Part shown: positions 24,201 to 35,359 of the stretch, piece after piece
How the letters are laid out: every line of letters starts with the position of its first letter
Numbering within the stretch: position 1 is the stretch's first letter
Assembly: GCA_010405405.1 (NCBI GenBank)
Contig: MU004231.1
Coordinates: 3,094,401 to 3,158,400, forward strand
Direction: 5' to 3'
Length of the DNA: 64,000 nt
From: Microthyrium microscopicum
Lineage: Eukaryota > Ascomycota > Dothideomycetes > Microthyriales > Microthyriaceae
Notes under the pieces: generated by a model
Told to the model about the DNA's origin: nothing
The model's database searches: none
Seen by the model: only the letters and a program-made list of their open reading frames with translations
Position numbers and translations under genes: made by a program

Positions 24201-24849
24201 TTAATCTATTCTTCTTAAAAGTTTAAGTAGTAATTAAGAATATTAAGAACTACTACTTAGGAACTCTTATAATATATAAAAATAAGATTAAATTCTTAGA
24301 ACTCTTTAATTTATTAAGTAATATATTAAGTATTATTCTTAATTATATTTATATACTATAAGCTATTATAATTTATAATTATTTTAGTAGTCTTTTCTAA
24401 AAAGTAGTATTAGTATTTTCTAATTATATTCTTAACTATAAGAAGCTCTTTCTTATATACTAGATAGTTAAGTTTAGCTTTATTTAGCTTATAGCTATTA
24501 AAAGTAACTAAGTACTATTTATTTTAGTTATTTTCTTATACTAGCTTATAACTAATTATATAATTTAAAGTATTTATTTAAAGCTTTATAGACTTTTATA
24601 AATTATATATTACTAAGATAGATAATAAAATTAATAGAGTCTTAATTCTATTAAAAGCTATAGTATATTAATAAGTCTAAGTAATAAAGTAGTACTTCTT
24701 TTTTCTAATATTTAGATTAGCCTTCTTTAAGAAATTAAAAATAAAAGTAGTAATCTTAATAAAGTTCTTAATATACTACTAATAGTATAAAGTAAAACTA
24801 AGAAATTAATATACTTTATATATATTCTTAAGTATAAGCTAGAACTTAA

Positions 24850-25750
24850 TTAAGATAGTCTTTTTATATAAAGATTAGATTTACTAACCTTCTACTTTAT
24901 AGCTATAGAATTTAATCTTCTTAACTTTAAAGATATATTTATTAAGATAAGTATAAAGCTTATTATTTTAAAGAATCTTTAGAACCTAAGTAATATACTT
25001 ATAATATTTCTTTATAGTATCTAAGTAAATAATAATATTATCTAGGTAAATAACTATATAGATTAATAAAAAGAGCTAAAAAAAAATATTTATTATATAT
25101 TAAAAAAATAATAGTATATTTATTAATCTAAAAGATATAATAAGAAACTTATACTTCCTAAACTTAGTATTAAAAGCTATTTTCTTAATATTTTTTTCTA
25201 CTATATAGACTTATTAATAGCTTAATAAGAAGTTAAGCTTAAAGAAGAATCTTACTCTATTAATAGTATTAAGATACTTATTAATTTATAGTAAGAAATA
25301 AGTATCCTTATATATAACTATATTAAGTAAATAGTAGTTAATATATATTCTTTATTTTTCTCTTAGCTTTAATATAAATAAGATAAAGAAACTCTAAGAA
25401 CTTTCTAAGACTCTAATAAGTTCTTTAATAAATAGTTCTTAAATCTACTTTTCTTACTCTTCTAATTATAGATTAGATATTTAATAATAAGCCTAATTAT
25501 AAAGAGAGGCATCTTTTATAAAGATTTTATAATTAAACTTAGAATATAGAAAAAGTTTAGAAAGAGTATAATAAAAAGACTTATAGTAATTATTTAAAAG
25601 TTTTTATATACCTTTATCTTTTAAAGTAAGTTTATTAATATTAAAGTTATTAATTATTAAAAGGATATTAAGCTATTTTTATATTCTATAAATTAGCTAA
25701 AAAATATCTTTAACTTTATCCTTTATTCTTTTTACTCTATTTTAAAGTAC
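24850..25750 (-). other. Reverse transcriptase remnant of the LTR element
   Basis: The minus strand near 25020-25060 holds the Ty3/Gypsy reverse transcriptase active-site neighbourhood (the 'VYLDD-ILIY' type of block, still recognisable), followed by the usual polar helix. This fixes the element's orientation. It is strongly degraded. Confidence 0.75.
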
Positions 25751-28718
25751 TTAAAAGATTATATAAAGAAAGCTAGCTATAAACTACTTTATTTATTTTA
25801 GATAGCTTCTTTTATTCTAAAGAAACTCTACCTAGCGTCCTATAATAAGCTTATAAGTATAAAAGCCTTTTAAGCGTTACTTTATAAGCTTAATTTACTC
25901 TATTATTTAATTAATTTATAGATTATATAACTAGAACTATAAGAGTCTAAAAATAACATTAAGATTAAAGATATCTAGGATATAAGCCTTAAAGTAGCTA
26001 TAAAAAGTCCTAATATAATAAGATAAATAAATTCTAAAGGAAGTTATAACTATATAGCTATTTATAAAAATAACTTCTTTCTCTAGAATAAGTATTATAA
26101 AAGCTTTAAGTTTCTTAATAATTTTTTAACTAATATAAATAGAGTTAGTTTCTAAGTTTAGAAAAGCTATAGTCTTAATAAAATAATTTTTATAATATAA
26201 GTAAATAAGTAAACGTAAGAGAGTATTATTATATCTACTTATATAGTTAAGAAAAGCTTATTAGTTATTATATAAATAAGTAGAGTATTCTAGTTCTAAG
26301 CTAGAAAATTCTTATTTATCTTCTAGTAATAATAGTTTTTTAAACCTTATTATTACTAGTTAAGCTTTTTATAATTTATAGTATAGTAGCTAAGTTTACT
26401 ATAATTTTAATACTTAAGTTTAGAGTTATTTATAAAAGCTTTTCTACTTTTAAAGTCCTTTTTATAAAAGAGCTATAACTTCTTATTAAAGTTAAATTTC
26501 TTAGAGTATTAAGTATTATATTATCCTTTAAGATAATAACTATAGCTATTTATAGTATTAAGCTACCCTAAATTATTATTATTTAACTTAAGCTTATTAT
26601 TAGTATAACTATTACTACTAACTTCTTTAAAATATTCTTTAGAATTAATATCTAGAATAGGCTCTTTATTTTCCTTAAAACTAGAGAAGATTTTATTAAG
26701 CTATTTTAGCTTATAAGTATTATAAATATTACGTATATTTTTATAAAAGTCTATATTATATTTAATAATCTCTTATTTAAAGACTAAAATATTAACTATA
26801 AGATTAAAAATAGTACTATATTTATACTTAGCTTTAAGAATAACTTATTCTTTAAAGCCTTCTTAGATTTAGATACCTATTTTATAATTAATAAATATAA
26901 GATTTATTTAAGTTTATAGAATATAAAAATAATAAATAAATTTTTTAGTAAATAAAACCTATAATATATAATCCTACTAAATACTAACCTTAAGTATATC
27001 TTTTTTAATACTAAATATAGATTAAAAATAAATAAAGAAGTAAAATAAACTTTTAAGTATTTTAAACTCTTTAATAGCCTATTACTAAGCTAAGTTAGCT
27101 TATAAAAGACGTTACTTAATAGAGAGATATTTTTTAACCTTAGTAATTTTTTACTACTTAAGTAGAATAGAATCTAATAGAAGAATATCCTTACTAGCCT
27201 TAAAGGTATAAAGAAGGCTCTTAGCTTAAATATTATATTTACTTAGTTTCTTAAAGAATAAATTATTAAGAAGTATCTTAAACTTAGTTAAATATTATCT
27301 TTATTCCTAAGGAACGTCTCTTATTATCTTAATAAGTTTTTAAGAACTAAAAATTTAGAAAAGTAATTTAATAGTCTTATCTAACTTCTTACTTAGCTTT
27401 CTTATAAGATCTAGGTAAGTAATACCTATTTATAAAGTTTCTTAAGTTAAAGTCTAAGTTTAAATATAAGCCTTAATTTTATTTATTTAGTAATTTTAAA
27501 TATATAGAATAAACTTACTTATATTAAGGTAAAAGGTTAATTTAGTAATATAATTTACTATTTTCTATTACTAAGTATATTAAATATTTTTTATAAGTTT
27601 AGAGCTATAATCTTATTTAATTTACTTATTAGTAGTAGAGTAAAATAATATTTTTTAAAAAAGAATAAACCTATTTATAGACTACTAATTTTTATTATTA
27701 TTATATTAGAAAGTTTAGTTATAAGCCTAAGGAATATAGTTAAGTTTCTTAGAAGTATAATTTTAAGCCTAAGAGAGAGTTTATAATTTAATAAAAGAAT
27801 AGTTAATAGTTTAGGAATTAACTTAATACGTATTAATAAGATAGTTTAGAACTTAAAGCCTTAATTACTAAATATTAATAACCTAAGTTATAAAGTTAAA
27901 ATTAGGATTTAGTATACTAGGAAGGTTATTTAATAATATAAGAATAAGTTACTTATTTTAAAAACTTAAGTTAGTAACTTAGGCTTAGTATTATACTTAC
28001 TAAGTATTTTATTTTATAGCTTAAGCTATAATATTATAATATTAGTTATTTATTTTAGTAAAGAGAGATAATAGTTTTAATAAAGAATATAATCTTAATA
28101 AAATAAAGAAAAAGTCTTAAGATTTAGAAGTTCTTATACTAAAGTTAGTTAAATAGAATCTAAAGTTAAAAGATTATTCTAAGGTAGATTTTTATACTTT
28201 TTTAGTATAGATAAAATCTTAATCTAATTTCTTAAGATAACTTAAGGCTAAGAGTCTATATTATTATTTATTAGCTTTAATCTATATAGTAAAGTTCTTA
28301 TAATATTATTCTAAGGAATTTTCTAAGGAAAAGTTCCTATATTTTATCTAATAGCTATATAATTAATATAATAAAGGTTAGTAAAAATAAAAAGGGTATT
28401 ATTATAAGAGAAATAATTCTTATAATATATTTAATAATTCTTAAAGTAGTAATTTAAATTAAAGATAATTTAAGACATTTTTAGAATATATTATAATAAA
28501 GAATATTATTATATATAATATTTTAAGAATTATTTCTTAATATATAGTTACTAAGTATTAAGCTATAATAAGGCTAGCTAATTAAAGAATAGTATTCTTA
28601 GAGTATATCTTACTAAATATTAATCCTAAATAATTATTAATAATATAATAAATCTAAGGATTCCTATAAAAGGTTTATTATCTAAAAGTCCTAATTAAAT
28701 TAAATTATTACTACTAAA

Positions 28719-28870
28719 TATTATAAGAATATAAGAAATAAAGTATAGTTAATTACTATAAGAGTCTAAGAACCTAATATAGTTTTTAGGATATGCTAAT
28801 TAGGGAATTATGTCATCCTTAATTAAGTCCTACGATTATCTAATCCCTTGGCATGTTCTTCATTACAACA
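28719..28870 (-). repeat. Right LTR (5' LTR in element orientation)
   Basis: 152 bases ending CATTACAACA, aligned without gaps to the left LTR. The half nearest the host flank is less RIP-affected than the inner half, mirroring the left copy. Confidence 0.9.
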
Positions 28871-28875
28871 CGATT
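28871..28875 (+). repeat. Target-site duplication, right copy (CGATT)
   Basis: Identical to the five bases before the left LTR. Ordinary sequence follows immediately. Confidence 0.9.
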
Positions 28876-29543
28876 GTATGTTTTTATATCACATATTACA
28901 ATGTTAATCAGCCCGCTCCGTGTTCGGGTGTGATTCATGCTTGATCAAATTAGTCTTATCTTAACCAGTTAGCAAGCGACATATGGTCTGCTTGATTCCA
29001 CTGACCGTGCCTTGTGCCAGGAAGAGCCAGCGAGGAAACCTTTTGTCCACACTGCCACAGTTGACCGCCCGAAGAAGTTTTGGCTGCGACATGCTCCAAT
29101 ACTTTACTCCCAAAGGGCGATCTTTTGAAATAGGTGCTCTGACACTGTGATGAGCTTCACTAAACTTCTCGCCACAAGCTCTAGTGGTACTCTTCCACCG
29201 GTGTTGTTTACAGTTCCCTCAATGGCCGCATCCCATTCGAAATAAGGGTGAGGGTGACTGTGCCCATGGAGAACGCACTTTGCTGCACATCATCCAGTCA
29301 GGCTTTAGCTTTTGCTGCGCGGCCTTGTGGCCAATCTGGATTGAAATTCTTTCAATCGCCTACCATGGTTAATAACTGCGGCTTCGGGCCTGGCAACCGC
29401 TCGTAGCCAATATCATTCCTCTCAAGAAGCGTGTCCTGCTGTCCTTGACTTGCGTGTCCTGCTGTCCTTGCTTTACATTGGAATCTTAACTTATTTCTCG
29501 ATTCACGAAAGCTACAGGCTTCCATCCCGTTCCGTTGCGCATC
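28876..29543. other. Intergenic, right flank of the retroelement
   Basis: Normal composition resumes at the target duplication. No gene is seen. Around 29433-29476 a unit of about 24 bases (GTGTCCTGCTGTCCTTG core) occurs twice in tandem. Confidence 0.45.
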
Positions 29544-30035
29544 ATGCTGCCAATGTTATCACCAGAACAGATCACTGCTTTCGCTACCTTAGGAGATGAA
29601 ACTGCACCGCCTCACCCTGCAACTATCTCTGCTGGGGACGTCGCAAACTTGCAGGCGGCTCAGGATTCCAAGTAACTCTTCATTTGTCCACACCTTGATG
29701 AGTAGGCTTACTGACATATTCTCAGACCATGTTTTCCCTCCAACAGCAAGAACACTCCAACTCAATTAGCGAAAGTGCTGCCCGAGAGTAGTTCCACCAC
29801 AAGCGGAAATTACATCAACGTTGCGAGAGTCCATACCAACGCTAATAACCCTGCCACTCTCCCGCCCACGGCCACATCTCGATACACACAGATTGGTCAT
29901 AGAAATGAACCGTGGAACGCGATCAAAGAAGTCAAAGAAACGGCTGGAGAGACCATTGTCAACAGTGCAGAGCAGACTGAAGTAGACCACATGTCTAATG
30001 GGTATATCATCACCAACTGTGCTCAAGAAGCTTAG
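29544..30035 (+). CDS. Small hypothetical protein, two exons, 145 aa
   Basis: Exon 1 is 29544-29671 and exon 2 is 29726-30035. The 54-base intron has donor GTAAC, a branch-like CTTACTGAC and acceptor TTCTCAG, and phases match exactly. The protein is polar, Thr/Asn/Ala-rich and has no signal peptide or membrane segment; its C-terminal half includes RYTQIGHRNEPWNAIKEVKE. No family is recognised. The antisense strand of exon 2 is also open for 86 codons, so coding on this strand rests mainly on the clean intron. It is the nearest gene to the right side of the RIP-degraded element and shows no RIP bias. Confidence 0.45.
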
Positions 30036-30532
30036 TCGTCAGAATCAGGGATACTTGCAAGCCATGAGTATTATACTCAAGCCCAGAATGGAATTGATCT
30101 TGCCATACTTTGCTCTTGCTCGGTCGTGTATGCAAAGCTGACATTGCTCAAATCCATAGCAGGTCCTTGTAGTAATTTTTTCAAAGAAACTACGATGGTA
30201 AGGTATTTTGCCTTAGACTCACTCATTCCCAAATTGTCTTTTCGATAAGTCTATCATCAGCATATAAGTTCACCACTATTGAAGATCGGCAATTACGTTC
30301 CATTTGCTTATGCAGGCACAATCAGAAATACTTGAACTTTTAAGATCTAAAGGAAGTACCAGAATATGTAGATGGGCTGTATGTAGGTAGATTACTCTAT
30401 TTTTGACCAAAATTGTATGACCTTTGCTAAAATGCAGCAATGCTAAACCAGAGATATAGATAGCACCAAAACACGACATTAGATAGCACTATATCACGGA
30501 TCCTTTATCGACCAGAGTCACATGTGGTAAGT
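30036..30532. other. Intergenic, convergent 3' ends
   Basis: About 500 bases between two convergent genes. No feature is seen. Confidence 0.4.
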
Positions 30533-31401
30533 CTAGACACTTCCTTTGACGCGCTTGACCATTTTCAAGGATGCATCTTTGGCGCAGCTTCTCAAAGTTA
30601 GCCTTCAATAATCAATTTAGGTGCCTGACTTACAGCACAACACTCAGTCCCGCAGTCTGAGGGCAATCCTTGACAGCTAGATTGTCATCGTCCTTCATAT
30701 ACCAATGTGCACCTGTGTCACATGTATGAGGTCCTGATAGGCGGTCAGTTCTGGTTTTGCTCCATTTGTTTCGATCCCCAAGGCAGGATCTGAGAGCAAC
30801 TCACGGCACATAGCCTCAGTGCAGGTGCTGCCAAATTGGCCCCCAGCACCTTTGAGCATAACACCGCTGTCGTAAAATGGGCACTCTGTTCCATGGCAGT
30901 TGATGTTAGAGCCATCAAACCATACTCTGCCATTCTTGACAGAGTACTCAATTTGCAGAATGCCGTGTGACCAGTGGCTGGAATCAGGGTCACGGCTAAT
31001 CTTGATTGAAGTACCATCACCTCCTCCTAGCTCCTTTAAGCGCTCCTGGTACATGTTGTTTTGAGATATTCCAGCAGGAGCAAGAGTGCTCAAAGGTGGC
31101 TCTGGTCTGCCCTTACCGCCTGGGAAATGGTCAGTCATAATGCATATGATGCTAGCACTACTCGGAACCTACCATCAATGCTCTTCAAGTATACTGGATA
31201 GTCGCAACGATTGATTACCGCAATCAAGCCAGTTTCGCCTATTTCATAATCAGATGTTTTGTCATGATTTGTGTAAGGTCTCAGATGCTCACCACCAGCT
31301 ACGCTAAAATTTCCCGAAATAGAAGTTTTGCCTTGAACTGCGAGGTCAATGGCCGAAACCGTTGCTGCTGCAGCTAAGATGAGAGCAGTAGTGAAATGCA
31401 T
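30533..31401 (-). CDS. Secreted BYS1-domain / thaumatin-like protein
   Basis: Four exons that join in phase: 31173-31401, 30805-31119, 30634-30733 and 30533-30587, giving 232 residues. Introns of 53, 71 and 46 bases have good donors (GTAGGT, GTGAGT, GTAAGT) and branch sites. The N-terminus is a signal peptide (MHFTTALILAAAATVSA). The mature protein shows the BYS1 pattern: a beta-strand start ending in INRCDYPVYLKSIDG, then PLSTLAPAGISQNNMYQERL, and GILQIEYSVKNGRVWFDGSN with nearby cysteines. The Cys-rich tail reads CDTGAHWYMKDDD. BYS1 was first described as a Blastomyces yeast-phase protein, and relatives are small secreted antigens or candidate effectors in many ascomycetes; the molecular role is unknown. 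The last short exon is the least certain part. It is divergent from the secreted-protein gene at 32435. Confidence 0.82.
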
Positions 31402-32434
31402 ATTGGTGAGGGATAGTAAAAAGTAGTGGCGAGATGTAAATAATTATGGAAGGGTGATAACGTGAGTAATGAGTCTGGACGGGCTGTTGATTGTGCTAAT
31501 GCTTTGGAGATTTGGTGTGATGGTAACAGAGAAATCTCTACCAGCCTTCATTCTTATAACTCTTGAAGTCTGGACGTTCTTTGAGAGGTTATAGGTACCT
31601 ATTTTCAGAATATGGACTGGACCAATGGCGGTTCCTCCCAAGGCCGAATTTGAGTCTGTAGGATGCAAGTCAAAAGTAACAAGAATAGCACCTACTTTTT
31701 AGCCAATAGGACGGGACACCAATACCGAATGGACATAGTCAACTATAAGATTCAGACAAGAGTTACACAAGAGGAATAAGCATGGGCCAACCAAAGGGAT
31801 CCAGGGCTAAGAATAAGCATATTTAGATTAAATTTAAAATCTAATATCGATTGTACAGGATGAGACCTAACTACGTCGCTATACAAACCATGAACCTTGT
31901 CTTCAAAGTCCAGACCAGATTGTGGCTTGAGTTGGTAATTGAAGAGCCTCAAAGGATTGCAGTGATGGACAAGTGCCCAAAGAATGAATGTGGCGCGCTC
32001 CCGTCAATCGCTTTGGCAGCCAGAGCTACAGTCTGTTGTTGACTAACTGATTTGCTATTGAGTATGTTGGAAGAGCTGTAACATTTCGAATACGATTAGA
32101 TACCTAGAGAGGATCCTATCCATAAGCTGTGATGATTGATATCGCACTTGATGGAAGCGTGCCATCTTTTTGTCCACACTTTGGAAGGATGCATCCTAAG
32201 GATTATTTTGGAAAGGCAAAACAGCTTATTTTGAGCAACTATTCCTAGAACAGATAATGTTACTGCCGCGCATAAATATGGAAAGCTTCTTCTATGACAA
32301 CAGAACAGCATCAAGCCAATTGCAATAGTATAGAAACAGTGTCGCATGCCATCGAATCCGACAATTATTTTCACTCATCTGTCCAATCCTTATCCGCAAT
32401 ATTCACAAATCTATATTTCAACCTATCAGCCATT
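31402..32434. promoter_or_regulatory. Shared divergent promoter region of two secreted-protein genes
   Basis: About 1.03 kb separates the start codons of the BYS1-type gene (leftward) and the effector-like gene (rightward). TATA-like words lie at about 31553-31560 on the minus strand and at about 32274-32280 on the plus strand. The arrangement would allow joint control, which is inference. Confidence 0.35.
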
Positions 32435-33650
32435 ATGCGATTTCAGCACACTTTGCTTGCTCTTGCTTCGGCTCAAAGTGCCTTAGCCGGACTTCTTAGA
32501 TACCCCGACTCTTTATCGGGGCATACTTCCAATACTATAGACAGGTAAATCAAGGCTGTGGCATGTCATAACACCGGCGAAGCATTGAAGACTGATGAAT
32601 TCTTAGACGAGCGGCCTCAAACATTACAACAAATTATGCCGTAGAAGCAAAAAAGGCTATCGCTGGTCTTACCGCGCAAGGCGCCGATTTTCTCAAGAGT
32701 AAAAACATCAAGCAAGGAGACAATCCAAGATCCAACGGCCCACAAGGCATATGGCTTGGTAATGACGGGCAGTACAAGCTAAAGGTGACCAACTATAAAA
32801 ATGAGCCCATGGTTTTGGTAATGTGGCATGGTGAGAATATCTTGAACCACTTTTCAAATGATGTTAACTTTAAGCTGAAGGCAACGCCTGGTTAAATGAC
32901 AACAAGCCCATCATCACGCAATCCCTCGGGCCTATCGAAGAAGCAATAATTTCTGTTAACGGCAATGCGCCAGGGATAGCTTTCTCGGCGGTGTATGCTG
33001 GAACAAAAGCCAATGGGCTCATCGAAAATACTTGGGTAAGCTTAAACACTATTTGCTTCACAAAGCATAACTAATGCTTTTATCCAGGGTGAACTTACTA
33101 CTAGTCAATGGGTGCGTTCTGACACAACAGATGCTCGAAAAGAAGGCTTTTGCTAACTGTATCAGTCGACCATCAATGTCTCGAGACTGCCTAATATGAA
33201 CGGCGATGGGCTCACTCTGGTTTCTCCAACTGGTTGCCGCGCACATATGAGCTCTTGCGTTTTTATGTGCAGAAACGGAGCTACAAAATGTGGAGATCCT
33301 AAGAGTTATGATCTTTACAATTGCAAATTCCCAGGAGGTATGTCCTTGTTTATCCACGAGCAAGTCGAAAATCGGCCTGATGTCAAAATGAAGTATTTTT
33401 TCATTCTTGGTCCATTATAGCACCCTAGAATATTTTCATGAAGCTTAAGTTTCCAAAATAAATGCTGACTGATATTTTACAGCGGGCACTGGAGAAGACC
33501 CCTTCACTCATGACCCCTCTGGTAAGTTCAATGTCAACCCCTTGAGAAGTTGTTTTGAAGACAAATCTTTCATACTAATTAATTGCAGGTGGCTGCAACC
33601 TTGGCTCTGGAGGAGACATCTCCGCCATCTTTTCCGTCAAGCCTAACTGA
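32435..33650 (+). CDS. Secreted effector-like protein, seven exons, 261 aa
   Basis: Exons: 32435-32544, 32607-32830, 32881-33035, 33088-33111 (only 24 bases), 33166-33337, 33483-33521 and 33589-33650. All phases agree and every intron has GT..AG with a branch-like CTAAC or CTGAC word. A signal peptide (about residues 1-19) precedes a polar segment. Then comes a beta-rich domain with the order GPQGIWLGNDG, NEPMVLVMWHG, a 'GxAFSAVYAGT' stretch, NTWGELTTSQW and INVSRLPNMNGD. A C-terminal region has six cysteines, from GCRAHMSSCVFMC to GGCNLG. I recall this order from secreted proteins of unknown function in many plant-associated ascomycetes, where it is annotated as an effector or allergen-like family; I cannot name a Pfam entry with certainty. 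The seven-exon structure for so short a protein is unusual. No RIP bias is seen. Confidence 0.82.
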
Positions 33651-34318
33651 GCTAAGTGTTGTAATGCATTTTCAGCGTTTTTATTGCATAGCATAGCGGG
33701 AGCAAATATTCATTAGCATAGCAATATATTGATAATGTTCCCATTGCAGGGAGTGTTGGGAATGCACCTTTAGACAAAATATTATGACATCTGATTTGTT
33801 AGTCACTTTTGCGTCGCTGCACATCACCTGAATTAAGATGAGCCAGCTGATTGCATGCGTGTATAATAAACTTGAACAACGAAAGGAAAGAAAATCCATA
33901 TAGTCGCGTTTAGTGTGAGTAACTCAACACCTGCTTAATCTTTCTGGCCAATCAGGAACCAGAGCAAAAGCTCGCAGCGCCACAGCATGGTAGAACTACT
34001 CTAGTTCCCCACCACCCGGTTCTAAAAAGTCATGACATGCAACGCAACATGTACTTTGAGAGAGACTGCGACCGAAGAACTTTGCAATGTATAGTTCGCA
34101 GGAAAAGGGAACGGTCTATCTCCTGCTGCAATCTCGATCAAGAAATCGAAACTTTCTCGAATGAAGTTGCTGGTACAAATCCTCTGTCCGGCTCTTGCAC
34201 AGAAACGCTCTAGTTCTCACCGACCGGCGACAATCACGAAGACAGTTCAAATGAAACAAAAAATAAATTCTTCAAAGTGGTATCATACAAAATCACCCAT
34301 CAACAAAGCCTTCCATTC
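33651..34318. other. Intergenic, convergent 3' ends
   Basis: No gene or repeat recognised in about 670 bases. Confidence 0.4.
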
Positions 34319-35359
34319 CTACCAAGGCGTGGCCTTACTCTTTCCAGAACCCACCCAAGGCGGTGGAGAGGAACTAGAAGAAGACCCTGCCGACGATGCT
34401 GGGCCCGACGAAACCCACGGTGGAGCAGACGATGAGCTTGCTGGCGCACTAGATCCCCAACCGCTGGGCGCGGAACTTCCAGATGAGCTCGCTGGTGAAC
34501 TAGAACCCCATCCAGATGGAGCCGAGCTTTTGGGTGCAGGCGCTGGTGAACTGGATCCCCATATCGATGGTGCGGAGCTTTTGGGTGCTGGTGCAGGTGC
34601 AGGCGCTGGAGAACTAGATCCCCATCCTGAAGGTGCAGAGCTTTGAGGTGCAGGCGCAGGAGAACTAGATCCCCATCCTGCTGGCGTGGGGCTTTGAGGT
34701 GCAGGCGCAGGAGAACTAGATCCCCATCCTGCTGGCGCAGGACTACTTGGTGCAGGCGCAGGAGAACTTGCTCCCCATCCTGCTGGCGCAGGACTACTTG
34801 GTGCTTGAGCAGGCTGACTACCGCTCGATTTCGGAGCACCACTACCCAACAAATTTCCCAAACCACTCATTGCGCCGCCAACAAGATCAGACCACCCGTT
34901 TGCGATCCCGCTCGCGATGCCCGATAGATCTGGTAATTGGGGGAGGGAAGGGAGTCCTCCGCCTCCGAATGATGAGGACCCTGAGGACCCTGAGCCTTGG
35001 TTTCCTGAACCTCCATTTCGTGCGCCACGGTCTGAAAGAGAGAGGGAGTTAGCTGAAAAGATATCAAAGGAACAATGGCTGGTATGATGAGCGTGAGTAC
35101 TTACTGTCATTATGATCACCACGTGCCGGACTGCCATGATTGTTGTTGCTGGGAGCACTGTTATGAGCAGGCTGGCTATTGTGATTCCCTCCGCCCATTC
35201 CATGCGCTGCTCCACCACCTCCATGTGCTCCTCCGCCTCCATCTGTGGAACTAGTCAGCTATGAAGTCACAGGCACAAAAGGTCGAGTTGTGACGGACGT
35301 TGTGGAAGGGGAGCGGCGATCGCTAGAGCCAAAAGACTAAGAACAACAACAGACTTCAT
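34319..35359 (-). CDS. Secreted Pro/Ala/Ser/Gly-rich repeat protein, probably cell-wall
   Basis: Three exons: 35299-35359, 35105-35242 and 34319-35031, giving 303 residues with matching phases. The first intron has an unusual GTCCGT donor; the second has GTAAGT and a pyrimidine-rich acceptor. Exon 1 encodes a signal peptide (MKSVVVLSLLALAIAAP) with a likely processing site after it. Exon 2 is Gly/His/Asn-rich. Exon 3 starts Gly/Ser-rich and then has seven or eight imperfect repeats of 15-19 residues built on 'SSPAPAPxSSAPxGWG'. One copy has a longer (PA) run. The tail is Ser-rich and ends KSKATPW, without an obvious GPI signal. Such proteins are usually O-mannosylated wall or matrix components. 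Other frames across the repeats are also open, which is a by-product of the repeats. Confidence 0.75.
34450..34800 (-). repeat. Tandem coding minisatellite in the cell-wall protein gene
   Basis: Imperfect direct repeats of about 45-57 bases, each with a core like GGTGCAGGCGCAGGAGAACT on the plus strand. Adjacent copies near 34630-34790 are the most alike, which suggests recent expansion or gene conversion. Confidence 0.7.

Larger units (their letters stand above)
17731..28870 (-). mobile_element. Degraded Ty3/Gypsy LTR retrotransposon (RIP fossil), 11.1 kb
   Basis: The element is bounded by 152-base LTRs at 17731-17882 and 28719-28870, with a perfect 5-base target duplication outside. Domain remnants read on the minus strand, in the order gag region (about 28.6-26 kb), reverse transcriptase (about 25.7-24.9 kb), RNase H region, integrase (about 24.2-23 kb). 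That order is diagnostic of Ty3/Gypsy. The whole interior is broken many times over by C-to-T and G-to-A change, giving very AT-rich, TpA-rich DNA typical of RIP. About 28 of 152 LTR positions differ between the copies and all are transitions, so the usual LTR clock cannot date it. At 11.1 kb it is longer than most fungal Gypsy elements. Roughly 5 kb between the integrase and the left LTR is not canonical gag-pol. No part looks functional. Confidence 0.9.

Noticed and set aside
17731-28870. AT-rich block as a centromere, mitochondrial insertion or assembly artefact
   Set aside because: The block has LTRs, a target duplication, Gypsy-ordered domain remnants and transition-only LTR differences, which together explain it as one RIP-mutated element.
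29433-29476. Two-copy tandem repeat as a possible CRISPR-like or regulatory array
   Set aside because: Only two copies without spacers, in a eukaryotic genome; recorded as a simple duplication only.
34161-34866. Several long frames on both strands
   Set aside because: By-products of the tandem repeats in the secreted protein gene; the frame with a signal peptide and phase-matched introns is preferred.
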